From Hippasteria phrygiana (taxonomy: Eukaryota > Echinodermata > Asteroidea > Valvatida > Goniasteridae): a stretch of DNA of 64,000 bases. This document shows, in pieces, positions 44,322-57,412 of this stretch. Within the stretch, counting starts at the first letter, position 1, and each line of letters opens with the position of its first letter. The notes beneath the pieces are model-generated. The model saw only the letters and a program-made list of their open reading frames with translations. It had not been told where the DNA came from and ran no database searches. Made by a program: the position numbers and the translations under genes. The DNA lies in the NCBI GenBank assembly GCA_037893225.1, contig JAZGUH010000331.1:2046001-2110000 (forward strand). Direction: 5' to 3'.

Positions 44322-46012
44322 GGCACTGTTACGCCCCAACTATGGCATTGTCCCAACTATACCTGGGCCGGCTCCAACTGTAGTTGGGACCGGTCCCAAC
44401 TGCGACGGAGTAGTTGGGAAATCCGAACTACAGTTGGGACTGAAGGGGCGGGGATCGGAACCGCACGTGAATATATGCATACATTACAAAATCGTATGGC
44501 GCGCACCAGGCTTGGAAAGGAAGTTTCGTGGGTTCGACGCACGTGGCTTGCCAGCCGGCTATTATTTATGGTTAGTAGGCCAAGCTTGCTAAACATCATA
44601 CCATGGACGAAATCAGCAACGCCAACGCTTCACTATTTAACCAATTTAAACACAATTTCTTTTTATTAAAAAAATATCAACCATGTCATGGTTGCTGCCT
44701 GCCACAGTTGGGCCAGGATTGAAGTAGTAGTCCCAACTATGGTTGGGACTGCGGTAAGCACTGAATACTCATTCTTATTACTTGAACACAATTTCTCTGT
44801 ATTTAAAAAAATATCAGCCATGTTATGGTTACTGCCTGCCACAGTTGGGCCAGGGTCCCAACTATGGCTGGGACTGCACTAAGCACTGAATACTCATTCT
44901 TATTACTTGAACACAATTTCTCTGTATTTAAAAAAATATCAGCCATACGTTATGGTTACTGCCTGCCACAGTTGGGCCAGGATTGAAGTAGTGGTCCCAA
45001 CTATGGTTGGGACTGCACTAAGCACTGAATACTCATTCTTATTACTTGAACACAATTTTACTTTATTAAAAAATTATCAGCCATGTTATGGTTACTGCCT
45101 GCCACAGTTGGGCCAGGATTGAAGTACTGGTCCAAACTATGGTTGGGACTGCACTAAGCACTGAATACTCATTCTTATTACTTGAACACAATTTCTCTGT
45201 ATTTAACAAATTATCAGCCATGTTAATGGTTACTGCCTGCCACAGTTGGGCCAGGGTCCCAACTATGGCTGGGACTGCACTGGGCACTGAAAATTCATTC
45301 TTATTACTTGAACACAATTTCACTGTATTTAAAAATTATCAGCCATGCATTGCCTGCCACAAAGTGGTGGTCCTAACTATGGTTGGGAGGGATGGACTGC
45401 AATAGGCACTAAAACTCATTCTTACTTTATTTAAATAACAAATAATTATAGAATTGATAAAAAATTGCAGTGTATTTTTGTATTGTTACAGACGAAAAAT
45501 GTGAAGAAATCGAGACAAGTGTACTCGGCACTCTGAGACTATTACCCCAATCACATGCTAATTAAATATTTGAGGAAACAAAACATTATGTCTGTTTCCT
45601 TTTGTTCTAGAGTGTGAAACTGTTTTTCATGTGTATGAGCGACGCGAAATAGCATAAGCGCGACCACCCCCCCCCCCCCCCCCCCCCCCCCTTGGAGACC
45701 AATAATGACCCCACCTTACTCCCGGCCTTCAATTTTTCATAACCGTCCATGCACCAATGTACCATGATTATACACGTGGCCCGGCCAGAGATTTACAGTG
45801 CAGCCCCCCAAACCCTGTGATCTTGCATAATCATGACGATTGGCTTTTTCAGTCATGCGCCTTACAATAAATACGACACCCCCCCGTCGCGTTTAGTCCC
45901 AACTATAGTTGGGAATCCCAACTGTCCGGTTCTAGTTGGTACCGGCCCAACTATAGATGGGACTGGCCCAAGTATAGTTGGTACCATGACCGTAGTTGGG
46001 GCGTAACAGCAC
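44322..46012. mobile_element. Non-autonomous element with CTGTTACGCCCCAACTA termini
   Basis: CACTGTTACGCCCCAACTAT at the left faces GTAGTTGGGGCGTAACAG at the right. Subterminal regions repeat the palindromic word CCCAACTATAGTTGGG in both orientations (44330-44430, 45895-45990). The core (44640-45420) is a tandem repeat of 120-140 bp (CTGAATACTCATTCTTATTA, CTGCCTGCCACAGTTGGGCC) with about six units. A C tract lies at 45667-45690. No transposase; no clear target duplication. Confidence 0.75.
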
Positions 46013-47085
46013 TTCTAACTTTTGGTTGGCTCAGATTAAACTGTTGGTGGCGCTGTTATAAATATTATTTCGATGGTATTTAATATACAAAACTAAGAAA
46101 ATATATTTGCGGCATATATGTGTTTAAATGTAACTATTAATTTTTTTTCAAAATTTTGTTACAAAAAGATTTCTTAGGAGAACCTTTTTTCCTGCAAATT
46201 TAACATTTTAGAACAAGCCCATTAAAACATGATACCCTCCAGACTGGCCCCATTTCTAATTTTTAAGTAATGCCTTTGGACAGGGTCTGGATACTCGCCG
46301 ATGTAAACAATAAATTATCAGTTGGCAACTTGACGTGGCTACCCACATGATGTATGTATGTTGCTGAATATTCGACTTTTATCAGGCTAAATATAGTTTA
46401 CAGCAGGTGTGGTTAAGGTTCGACATGCAGATTTAACATTGCATTCAAATAATTAACACTAGTCGCATATCACACGCGTTCGGAGAATACGACGAGGTCA
46501 CAAACAAAGTGGACAAGATGGCCGACGCGACGGTACGGGATGACGGGTGCCCCTCTAGTCTAACATGTCTAACTTGAACGGAACGGAAAACTTCTCTTTT
46601 CATCCGGATCGTAAGTAAACCTTAGTACCACGCATCTTAGTTCCTGGAACTGTACTGGTATATTAGGTGGCGTATCTAGTATTTTGGTGGCCGTTTTAAG
46701 AATTGGAAAGGAGGCAGTGTTGACGTTGTACTAGGGAGGTTGGTAAAAGTCGGACCTAGTCGGACCTAGTCGGATCCACCATTTAAAATGATTGATTGAT
46801 TGTAAAAAGGAAATCAATCACAGAAATAACATTAGAATACACGTAAATTGCTTTTAGGTATACAAAACACCGAAGGAAAGGTTATATTTAACCAGAACAT
46901 TTCAGTTTTCGAAGGCCGTAATACCCCGACACGCAACGCTAGCTTGCTGCACAAATACAGCAGTACAGTATAGAGGGCGCTAATAAAGTCAGTTATCTAT
47001 TGTTTGCACACCGGTGATCTCCCCGCGCCGAAACAACACCGAGGACGGAACGGTCAGTCTGCGTACGTACATGTACGTGTGTGCT
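46013..47085. repeat. Mostly unassigned; foldback-family relic at 46605-46715
   Basis: GTAAGTAAACCTTAGTACC and GTGGCGTATCTAGTATTTTG, TGGCCGTT match the arms of the 28508 element. A short direct repeat AGTCGGACCT lies at 46750. Nothing else was recognised. Confidence 0.55.
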
Positions 47086-47089
47086 CACT

Positions 47090-49210
47090 ATACGTAATAG
47101 ATGGCCAAGAACAATTGATTCGACCGTATCTCATTAAAACGGGCATCCGGATCCTACCTTTAAAATCGTTCTCTTTTGTTTTCCTGACTTGTTCTTTTTA
47201 CAAACGTTATTAAATATATCATACCATACCGTATATTTTAATAATGAAGTTACATGTGCCCCCAAACAGTTCTTAAATATAAACTTTGCATTGGCAATTT
47301 CTGCACGCACGTACATGTACGTAATACATGGCCACAGGCCACGTACACATTATTTTTCGACCGTATTTTATCAAAGCGGGCAGCCGGATCCTTTTTCTAA
47401 AATCGTTATCTGTCATTATTCGGACTTGTTCTTTGGACATAATGTATACAAAATACCCAACCACACTTTTATATTGTACAAATGAAGAAATATACCTCTG
47501 AACAGTTCTTAATTGACAATTTCATGTTGCCATTGTCAAGCGCATGCACGTATATTGCACTAGAGACGGACACATTATTTTTTTCGACCGTATCTCATCA
47601 AAGAGGGAAGCCGGATCCTCCTTTTGAAAACGTTATCTGTCATTTTTTTGACTTGTTCTTTTGACAGAATGTGTAAAATATATCCTACAATACCTGTACA
47701 TTAGACAAATAAAGGTACTTACCACCGGTCCCTAACAATTCCAACTTGACAACTTCGCGTTGGCATTTTCAATCGCACGCACGTATACGTAATGTACGGC
47801 CACGTACAAAGTATTTTTCGACAGTATTTTATCAAAGCGGGCAGCCGGATCCTTCTTCTAAAATCGTTATCTGTCATTATTCGGACTTGTTCTTTGGACA
47901 TAATGTATAAAAGATACCCAACCACACTTTTATATTGTACAAATGAAGAAATATACCTCTGAACAGTTCTTAAATGACAACTTCATTTTGGCCTTTTCAA
48001 GCGTACGCAGGCAATGCATGGAACCGGAAACGTTACACAGTTTTTCGACCATATCTCATCAAAGAGGGAAGCCGGATCCTACCTTTAAAATCGTTATCTG
48101 TCATTTTTCGGACTTGTTCTTTGGACATAATGTATAAAAGATACCCAACCACACTTTTATATTGTACAAATGAAGAAATATACCTCCGAACAGTTCTTAA
48201 TTGACAATTTCATGTTGCCATTGTCAAGCGCATGCACGTATAATGCACAGAGACGGACACATTATTTTTTTCGACCGTATCTCATCAAATCGGGCATCCG
48301 GATCCTACCTTTAAAATCGTTATCTGTCTTTTTTATGGAATTTTTTCTTTTGGCAGAATTTATTAAATATATCCTATCATAGCGTTATTTGTAAAAATGA
48401 AGTTACATACCCCCGAACAGTTTTTAAATGACAACTTCATTTTGGCCTTTTCAAGCGTACGCACGTAATGCATGGAAATGTACACAGTTTTTTCCCCGAC
48501 CATAATCTCATCAAAACGGGAAGCCGGATCCTACCTTTAATATCGTTCTCTGTCTTTTTTATGGATTTTTTCTTTTTGCAGAAGTTATGAAATATATCCT
48601 ACAGTACATGTTTATTGTCAAAACGAAGTAACATACCCCCGAACAGTTCATAAATGACAACTTCATTTTGGCCTTTTCAAGCGTACGCACGTAATGCATG
48701 GAAACGTTTTACACACTCGTTTTTTTCGACCATCATCAAAGAGGAAAGCCGGATCCTACCTTTAAAATCGTTATCTGTCTTTTTATGGATTTGTTCTTTT
48801 TGCAGAAGTTATGAAATATATCCTACAGTACATGTTTATTGTCAAAACGAAGTAACATACCCCAAACAGTTCATAAATGACAACTTCTTTTGGCCTTTTC
48901 AAGCGTACGCACGTAATGCATGGAAACGTTACACACTCGTTTTTTTCCGACCTTATATCATCAAAGGGGGAAGCCGGATCCTACCTTTAAAATCGTTATC
49001 TGTCATTTTTACTACTTTTGTTTGGAGAAGTTATTAAATATATCCTACAACCTGTATATTGTACAAATGAAGTTACATAACCCAAACAGTTTTGAAATGA
49101 CAACTTCATTGTTTTTGGCCTTTTCAAGCGTATATACGCACGTAATACACCGTGGGAACGGAAATAGTGTTTTTCGACCATATTTTTCAAACCGGCAGCC
49201 GGATCCCATT
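47090..49210 (+). repeat. ~226-bp satellite with conserved CCGGATCC, 10 units
   Basis: CCGGATCC occurs at 47147, 47384, 47611, 47845, 48072, 48298, 48524, 48749, 48974 and 49199, with a decayed unit at about 49751. Spacings are 237, 227, 234, 227, then 225-226. Each unit carries TTTAAAATCGTTATCTGTC, GAACAGTTCTTAAATGACAA and CAAGCGTACGCACGTAATGC. Early units form a 461-bp dimer pattern. Confidence 0.92.
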
Positions 49211-49214
49211 TTTG

Positions 49215-52200
49215 AAATCGTTATCGGTAATTTTTATGACCTTTTTCTTTTTTGCAGAAGTTATTAAATACATCCTACAAAACCTGTATATTGTACCAAT
49301 GAATTTACATACCCTGTATAAACGTTCCAAATTGTCAACTTCAGGGGCTGATCCATGCTTTTTGCGGGGTTGGGGTGCGGTTGGAATTTTTTGGACCCCC
49401 AAATGTTTTCGCTTCCGTATAAAATTTTCCGAGGGGGGGGGGGGGAGGAGGGGGGGGGGGATCAGTTACTCTTTGCCGACGTTGGTGGCGCCGCCATATT
49501 TGTTTTGTTCTTACTCGTAAACGCGAAATCGTACCCCTATGCATTTTGGGGTTTCAAAATGTATGCATAGGCCCCTACAAGCAAAAAATGCACTAATCAA
49601 AAAAAAATTGGCAACGAGCAGGGGTGGGGATGGGGGATTGTTTCCCCCCCCCCCTTGATCCGTCCCGATTAATTCGTATGCTGGCATTTTCAAGCGCATG
49701 CACGCCACTGACACGGTATTTTTCGCCTTGATTTCATCAAATGGGAAGTCGGATCGTACCTTTAAAATGTTTCTTTTTCAAATTTTGATGACATCTAAAG
49801 TATATATCCCAATACCTGTGGATTGTACAAATTAAGTTACATACTGCCTAATAGTTAAAACTTGACGGGGGACGTGGATGGGCAAAGGCCAGCACACCAT
49901 AAAGGGACTCTTTAATGACATAAAGTTATAGATTAATTTGCTGCTTTTAAAGAGGAGTAAAATAACGTGTCGCGGTACTAATCACGCCTCATAAATCTAT
50001 TATAACGCGCAGCGCGGAAATCTAATACAAGTCAAAAAGTACCACACAAGGTGTCATATGTATGTGGGGGGGGGGGGGGGGGTGGGGGTTAATCCACAAA
50101 TAGATATTGCAGACGTTTCTGCAACAGCGCTAATGGACGTCATCATGTATCGCTCTGCATAGTCATGTATCGCTCTGCATACCGCACGATTGATGTACGT
50201 TGACAAAGACATTAATAATTCTGTATTCACCAAAATGACTTAAATGGGAAGTTTAAAGTTTGGGGCCATTTTTTTTGAGGGGGGGGGGGGGGGTGTCCTA
50301 GACTTCCCTCTGTATGTCATTGGCTCTGAAGATGCTGCTGCGTAAAAACTGTATTGATAACTCGTCTGAAAAAAGAATGAACTCTTCACAAGTGGAAATT
50401 GCTACGGAATCGTCTTTGATTAGAGTTAAACATATACATGTATATATATGCAGCGTTGCGTCCGTAAAATAAGTCATAATTACGAACGTGTCTGGCACGA
50501 CAAGCGGGTATATTGATCAAACTAGGTCATTAGGCCGACGCACATGACCATATAAAACACGTGAGTCTTGCATCGGCATAGTTGTTTGGGTCAGAATTTA
50601 CAAATCTTTTCCCATTAATTTGGGATATTAGTATTTTCGTTAAGATGTACCGTAACGGTAATTGGATCAGCGTGTATCTAATAGGCCTACAATTTTTATT
50701 CGGGGGGGGGGGGGGGGGGGGGGGGAGTATAAAAAGAACTAGGATACCCGGTGGGGATAATGATAACCTTATAGAAAAGTAGAGGGCCATATCCCCCTCT
50801 CCTTCACATATCAACGCCGTGACAGCGATACGATCCATTAATGAAAGGACCAGCAATCCGACATTGTGGAGCATAATCTTTACGAGCTAAACAATAAAAA
50901 TAATATTGCTGACTTCCTGACTTACGCTAATGAAATTCATCACACTTGTTCCCACTATAAAGATCAATTATTCGGGGACGGAAAAAGAGTGGGAGGGGAC
51001 AAATAATATGACGACCCCCCCCCCCCCCCCCCCCCCCTTACAAAATTGGGTGAGGAAGGGCATGTGCCACACCGATCGACGCCCATGAACGTGCATGAAC
51101 AACATCAATGTTAAACGAAAATGGTTTTCCATTATATTTCTCGTTAATTTATGGACGACAGATTGAGGTCAAACTTTCCTAGCTTTATTAGTTCATGTAT
51201 CACACAAAGCATGAATAATGCCAGTAATTTTTTTTAACTGTTTATCTTTCATTGAATTTACTCCAACTGCAGTATTATTTTGTGTTCAGCACCAAAACAG
51301 CGCTTACTACAGTGTGCATTCTATTTGGTCTAGGGCTGTGCGTTCACGGTAATTTTGGATCCGGGTACCCGAACGCCACACTGGTTCGGTTCTCGGGTAC
51401 CCGGAAGTGGACCGTTACAAAAAAAAACCAAAATAAAAAAAAAACAAAAACAAAAACAAAAACAAAAAAAAACAAAAAAACAAAAAAACAAAAAAACAAA
51501 AAAAACAAACAAACACTGTCTAATCATAGAGCAAGGTTTGTAATGTCCTTGTGTGCACCGTGCAGCCGCTAAAAGGCCCCCGCAAAAATAGTTTTGCTTC
51601 CGGTTACCCGTTCTAATTTTACGGCTGCGACCCTAAAATTTGTATCGGCAAGTAAACAAAAAACATTAAAAAATCAATAAAAAAATAATCCTGTTGTATT
51701 TTCCGTCTTCACAAAACGCCACTCAATAACATATTTCCGTCAAAAACGCTTGTAATTTGTTTGCCTACTTACATTCGCTATTTTTTTTTAAGAAACCTCC
51801 GTTGTTTTTACAAGTTCCCTTCGCGATTACAAGTTCCTTTCGGTGCGTGATTTCCTATCACCGTGATGAAAACACGCGTGTCATGCTCAATGCAGCAATG
51901 CTGTACTGGTTCCCGCCGCGCCGCCCACTAAGTGCCAAAGAAGGCATGATGGAAATGCGGCAACCAGTCTATGCATGCACTGCATGCCGCACGTGCACTG
52001 CCCACAGGGGCCGGGGAGCGAGTGCCGTGTGCTGATTGGATGGCACGTGTGCGAGGTGGACTCACTGAACTGCGTGATTGGTCTACTATGGCTCTTCATA
52101 TGGACTTATTGGTTGTTCGGCGCCGGCCAGATATCACAACGTTCGTAATAGCCTGCGATTGGGCGACTGCACGGAGTGTGCCACTATCTTCTTGGTAAAA

Positions 52201-53270
52201 AAAGAGGTAAAGCCTTGTCCAAAGCGATTTTATACTGGGGCGGTTCTTCTGTCGCAGGGACGGCGAAAAATATCCAGCACAAGAACAAAAATGGGGGTCA
52301 TGTAGTGTAACCGCCTTATTAAGGCAAAGTTACGATCTTGGCTTTGTGTTTATTACTGATTTCAATTATTTCAGGGACACCAGGACCTTTGAAGGTGAAC
52401 ATTAATTATGTTAAATTTGACCTATTATATAAGACATTCTCCATTGAAGACGTTTTCACATCTGCAGTCATTACCTGTCGTCCAGTCTCTGTAAAAATAT
52501 CGTTTAGAAGGTTCAGATATTTAAAAAGACCTCGAGTACGGTTAATTACAGGAGGCGCCGGGGTGTCGCGCCGGCCTTTGCTTGTGCAGTCAAGCGTAAC
52601 ATACACAATAATCCAACAATGGATTGAAATTGCACAAATAGCGGCAAATGGCGTCATCCGGCCTGGTGGTACTGTTTTTTGTTTTTGGCGCCATTTTGGC
52701 GTCTTCCGTACGCAAGGGGTTAAATATTAAATCATCCACAGAGTACGAGTTAACCTGGCATGCCTGGGTACGAGTTAACCCGGGTACGAGTTGACTCGGG
52801 TACGAGTTGACAGGGCACATGTGTACATGTAGTCGGACACCAAAATAATCACACACCATAAAACAAATTTAATACTCCAAGCAAAGCCTCCTCCAAGCAA
52901 AGCCTTTTATTGTTTTTGTTTTAACGTATACCCGTAGGCCTAATACGGAGAGCGCTTCCCATTCCCGCTGCCCCAGTGTCTGAGCAACGTTCACTCTCTC
53001 AAGATCAATATTACTCCCGCCCGCTCTTTGATCATACCGCGGAGCTAGTTTAGCCCCAGCGTAAACCGCAGTTCACTTCCATTGACAGACTATAATAAGC
53101 AACAAGATAGCTATAGATAAGATACAAACAGCGTTGGCCGACCACATTATTGATACTTTCCATTCACTGCATTTTTGTTGACGCATTGTTTTCAAAACAC
53201 CGCCGGACGGTACGGGTCTTTCGAGTCGGAACAGAGTTTGAAATAGATCGAATTCTCTGTATTTATTTAT
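49215..53270. other. No gene; G/C tracts, A-rich tail and small repeats
   Basis: G tracts at about 49432-49460, 50067-50082, 50279-50293 and 50702-50725, and a C tract at 51017-51037. An inverted pair around CGGGTACCCG lies at 51359-51403, followed by an A-rich stretch (51416-51513) like a retrotransposon tail. A ~19-bp tandem GGGTACGAGTTAACC lies at 52740-52812. Confidence 0.5.
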
Positions 53271-53275
53271 TTATT

Positions 53276-53470
53276 GGCTTTTCCGAAAAATTTTCGGAAA
53301 AGGCTTTGTTTTTGTTCTGATTTTTTTGGCTTTTCCGAAATCCTTCGGAAAAGGCTTTGTTTTTGTTCTGATTTTTTTGGCTTTTCCGAAATCCTTCGGA
53401 AAAGGCTTTGTTTTTGTTCTGATTTTTTTTTTTTTTCTTTTTCTTCTTCTTCTTCTTCTTCTTCTTCTTT
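53276..53470. repeat. Three ~52-bp hairpin repeats plus (CTT)n
   Basis: CTTTTCCGAAA...TTCGGAAAAG begins at 53276, 53328 and 53379, each followed by GCTTTGTTTTTGTTCTGA, then T and CTT tracts. One copy of the same head stands at 57413-57505. It marks the left edge of the CRE-type satellite in both places. Confidence 0.88.
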
Positions 53471-56330
53471 TAGTTCTGACCAAAATCCCATAGACTTTGT
53501 ACACGAATTTTGTCGGCGGCACTTTAGGTCTTAAAAAACCTCAGAACCTAACCAAACTTACATCAAACATAGACCCTAAGCTGAAATTGTATGTCGTAGA
53601 GTGACGTCATGATGACGTCATCACGTGTCACGTGACGTCATCCTAAATGTGCGTTTTTCAAGGGCCCATATCTAGAGAACGGTATATCCAATTTCCTTCA
53701 AACCTGGTATGTTGGTAGGCTAGCTCGTGTTATAGATGAAAATTGACGTGACGTCATGATGACGTCATCATGCGATTTTATAGTAATTTTTAAGTTTTTG
53801 AACTTTAAAGTTTCTTAAAGCCATATCTCACCAACAGAACATGCTAAATTCAAAATTCTTTTTGTAATAGCTCTGTTAGCTCCTATATTCTTTCACATAA
53901 ATGTGAAAAATGTGTGACGTCATCATGACGTCATCAAAAATATGCTTTTTTGAAACACATATAAGGGTAGGGACGATCGTCATAAAAATTAGTGTGCAGG
54001 TAGATAATGCTACTAGGATGTTAAATCCGAGGTGACGTCATGATGACGTCATCGGCTGATTTTCTATGAATTTTTAGTTCTATCCCAAATCCCATAGACT
54101 TTGTACACGAATTTTGTACGGGACACTTTGGTCACTAAACAACATCAGATCTTAATCAAACTTAACACAAACAGGGACCCTAAGCTGAAAATGTATGCCA
54201 AAACGTGACGTCATGATGACGTCATCACGTGTCATGTGACGTCATCTTAAAGGTGCATTTTGGAAGGGCCCATATCTAGAGAACGGTAGGTCCGATTGCC
54301 TTCAAACCAGGTATGTTGGTATGGTAGATCGTGTTATAGATGAAAATTGAGGTGACGTCATGATGACGTCATCATACGATTTTACAGTAATATTAAAGTT
54401 TTTGAACTTCAAAGTTTCTTAAAGCCATATCTCATCAACAGAACATGCTAAATTCAAAATTCTTTTTGTAATAGCTTTGTTAGCTCCTATATTCTTTCAC
54501 ATCAATGGGAAAATGTGTGACGTCATCATGACGTCATCAAAAATATGTTTTTTTGAAACACATATAAGGGTAGGGACGATCGTTATAAAAATTAGTGTGC
54601 AGGTAGATAGTGCTACTAGCATGTTAAATCCGAGGTGACGTCATGATGACGTCATCGGCTGATTTGCTATGATTATTTTAGTTCTATCCCAAATCCCATA
54701 GACTTTGTAGACGAATTTTGTACGGGACACTTTGGTCACTAAGCAACATCAGATCTTAATCAGGCTTAACACAAACAGAGACCATAAGCTGAAAATGTAT
54801 GCCGAAACGTGACGTCATGATGACGTCATCACGTGTCATGTGACGTCATCTTAAAGGTGCATTTTTCAAGGGCCCATATCTAGAGAACGGTACGTCTGAT
54901 TGCCTTCAAACGAGGTATGTTGGTATGGTAGCTCGTGTTACAGATGAAAATTGAGGTGACGTCATGATGACGTCATCATACGATTTTACAGTAATATTAA
55001 AGTTTTTGAACTTCAAAGTTTCTTAAAGCCATATCTCATCAACAGAACATGCTAAATTCAAAATTCTTTTTGTAATAGCTTTGTTAGCTCCTATATTCTT
55101 TCACATAAATGGGAAAATGTGTGACGTCATCATGACGTCATCAAAAATTTGCTTTTTTGAAACACATATAAGGGTAGGTCCGACCGTCATAAAAAGTGGT
55201 AGGTTGGTAGATAGTGCCACTAGCATGTAAAATCCAAAGTGACGTCATGATGACGTCATCGGCTGATTTTCTATGAATTTTTAGTTTTATCCCAAATCCC
55301 ATAGACTTTGTACACGAATTTTGTACGGGACACTTTGGTCACTAAACGACCTCAGATCTTAATCAAACTTAACACAAACATAGACCCTAAGCTGAAATTG
55401 TATGCCGAAGAGTGACGGGGTGATGACGTCATCACGTGTCACGTGATGTCATCTTAAATGTGCATTTTTCAATGGCCCGTATCTAGAGAACCGTATGTCC
55501 GATTGCGCACAAACCTAATATGTTGGTAGGCAAGCATTTGTTGTTGATGAAAATTGAAGTGACGTCATGATGACAACATCATGCGCATTTATAGTAATTT
55601 TAAAGTTTTTGAATCTTAAAGTTTCTTTAAGCCATATCTCATCAACAGAACATGCTAAATTAAAAAAATAATAGCTTTGTTAGCTCCTATATTATTTCAT
55701 ATCAATGTGGAAAATATGTGATGCCATCATGACGTCATCAAAATTGTAGTTTTTAAAAACACATATAAGACAACGTGTGATCGCAATGAAAGTAGGTGGA
55801 CACATAAAAAATGGCTACTAAATTCGAGATATGAACTGACGTCATGATAACCTCATCAGTTTATTTTTTACGCATTTTCAAAGTTTGCTAATTTTCTTTT
55901 CCATTCTAATTTCGACAATCTTAAATTATATATCAACTAATATCTTTGCACATGATGGTTAAATAATAATGTATCCCAAGTGACAACGTCATGATGATAT
56001 CATCACAAATCTCATCACGTCACCTTAAAGGTGCAATTGTCAGTCTAATATCTACCAAATTCAATGCACAATCGGGCCGAAATTTGGTTTGTAGACAGAT
56101 AGGGACGTGTAATATATATAAAGAATGGGGTGAAGTCTAATGACGTCATCAAGTGTCACATGATGTCAGCTTAAAGGTGCTATTTTCAAAGTGCAATCTC
56201 TACCGAACTCCGGGTAAACGTTTGTTTGTATACAGACGGGGATGTGAACAAAATGGAGTGTAAGCATGATACAGTCAACACGTGTCACTTGACGTCACTC
56301 CAAAGTCAAAGTCCAAAATTTATATTTTGT
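53471..56330. repeat. ~604-bp satellite rich in TGACGTCA palindromes
   Basis: TAGTTCT(G/A) plus CCCATAGACTTTGT recurs at 53471, 54075, 54679 and 55282 (period 603-604). Each unit has four paired blocks GTGACGTCATGATGACGTCA and words such as CCATATCTAGAGAACGGTA and TTAAAGCCATATCTCATCAA. From about 55500 the copies decay. TGACGTCA is the full CRE/ATF site, so dozens of such sites lie here. Confidence 0.92.
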
Positions 56331-56389
56331 AAATGCCATATCTCAAGACCGAAAGCGGCAACATAATTTGTTCCTATTGTAAAATGTTA

Positions 56390-56545
56390 GGTACACTGTT
56401 AAAACACTGTTTAAAAAGTTGTTTAAACAACCGGGATTGTTCATGTGCCCTGTTTAAACAGGGCACATGGTTGTTTAAGCAGGGCACTTAAACAACCCGG
56501 GTTGTTTAAAAAGTTTGAACAGCGTTTAAACAGCGTTTAAACAGT
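56390..56545. repeat. GTTTAAAC-rich block with a 28-bp perfect palindrome
   Basis: Positions 56442-56469 read identically on both strands (half-site CATGTGCCCTGTTT). Further GTTTAAAC, CAACCCGGGTTG and GCGTTTAAACAG words flank it. Confidence 0.9.
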
Positions 56546-57412
56546 TTAGGTTGCAAATATGTTTATATGTAAACAAAAATGTAGTGATGTCACTATGACG
56601 TCACAAAAAATACAAAAACTATTAGAATTACACTTTATGGTAAAATGCGAAGTGACGTCTTTATAGCTGTTTTTTATTATGAAATCAATTTCAGTCCAAA
56701 ATACCTTCTTTTGGGGGTCACAATGTTTTGACAGTTTCAATAATGGTTTTCAGACTAATGGTTGTTTTATTTTTGTTAATAGAGCATTTTTTGTGACGCG
56801 TTTTTGTCGACTACATGTTGTACTAGTGATAAAATAATTATTAGCTCCATTTGATTAATTAATACGTCAACAGAGGGCGCAATTCAACATTACGGGGGCT
56901 TTGTTGCAAATCAGACGGGGTCGGATGCGAACTAAACGGAGCATTAAATTGGTTCCACTTCAGTTTGTAGCGTTTGCAATCTTGCGTATTGATTAAAGTA
57001 GAGTAAAAGTTAATTAATACTTAGTTATTTTGTTAAAATACTTAGTTTGAATAAAAAGGAACAAAGATAAGAAATTGTTTGCTGTCACAAGGTATATACC
57101 TCCAGAGTGATCTTGAATTGGAATACGGAAAGACATAATTGATAATGATGGATGATTTTGTTAATATTCGTTGTTTATTCAAAGTGAGTGCTATGTAAAG
57201 TGTGCTTGTGATTTGTATCATGATTCATCCTCATTTTACGTAATAACTTTGGTCTTGTGGCATAGAACGAATGCATCTCAATGCAGGATTCAAGCCCATA
57301 CATACATTTCAGTTAATATAAATTGTTCAAAAAAATTATTTTAAAAGTGTGATGTTCTTCATCGTTGAAATGATTTGTTGCACTTTTTAGTGATGACATT
57401 TTCCTATATTTG
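56546..57412. other. No gene recognised
   Basis: AT-rich spacer between two CRE-type arrays. Confidence 0.55.

Noticed and set aside
51252..51572. Lys/Thr-rich ORF
   Set aside because: Most of it is translation of an A-rich tract.
53267..53534. Glu/Lys-rich and Ser/Phe-rich ORFs
   Set aside because: They read through CTT microsatellite and hairpin repeats in both directions.
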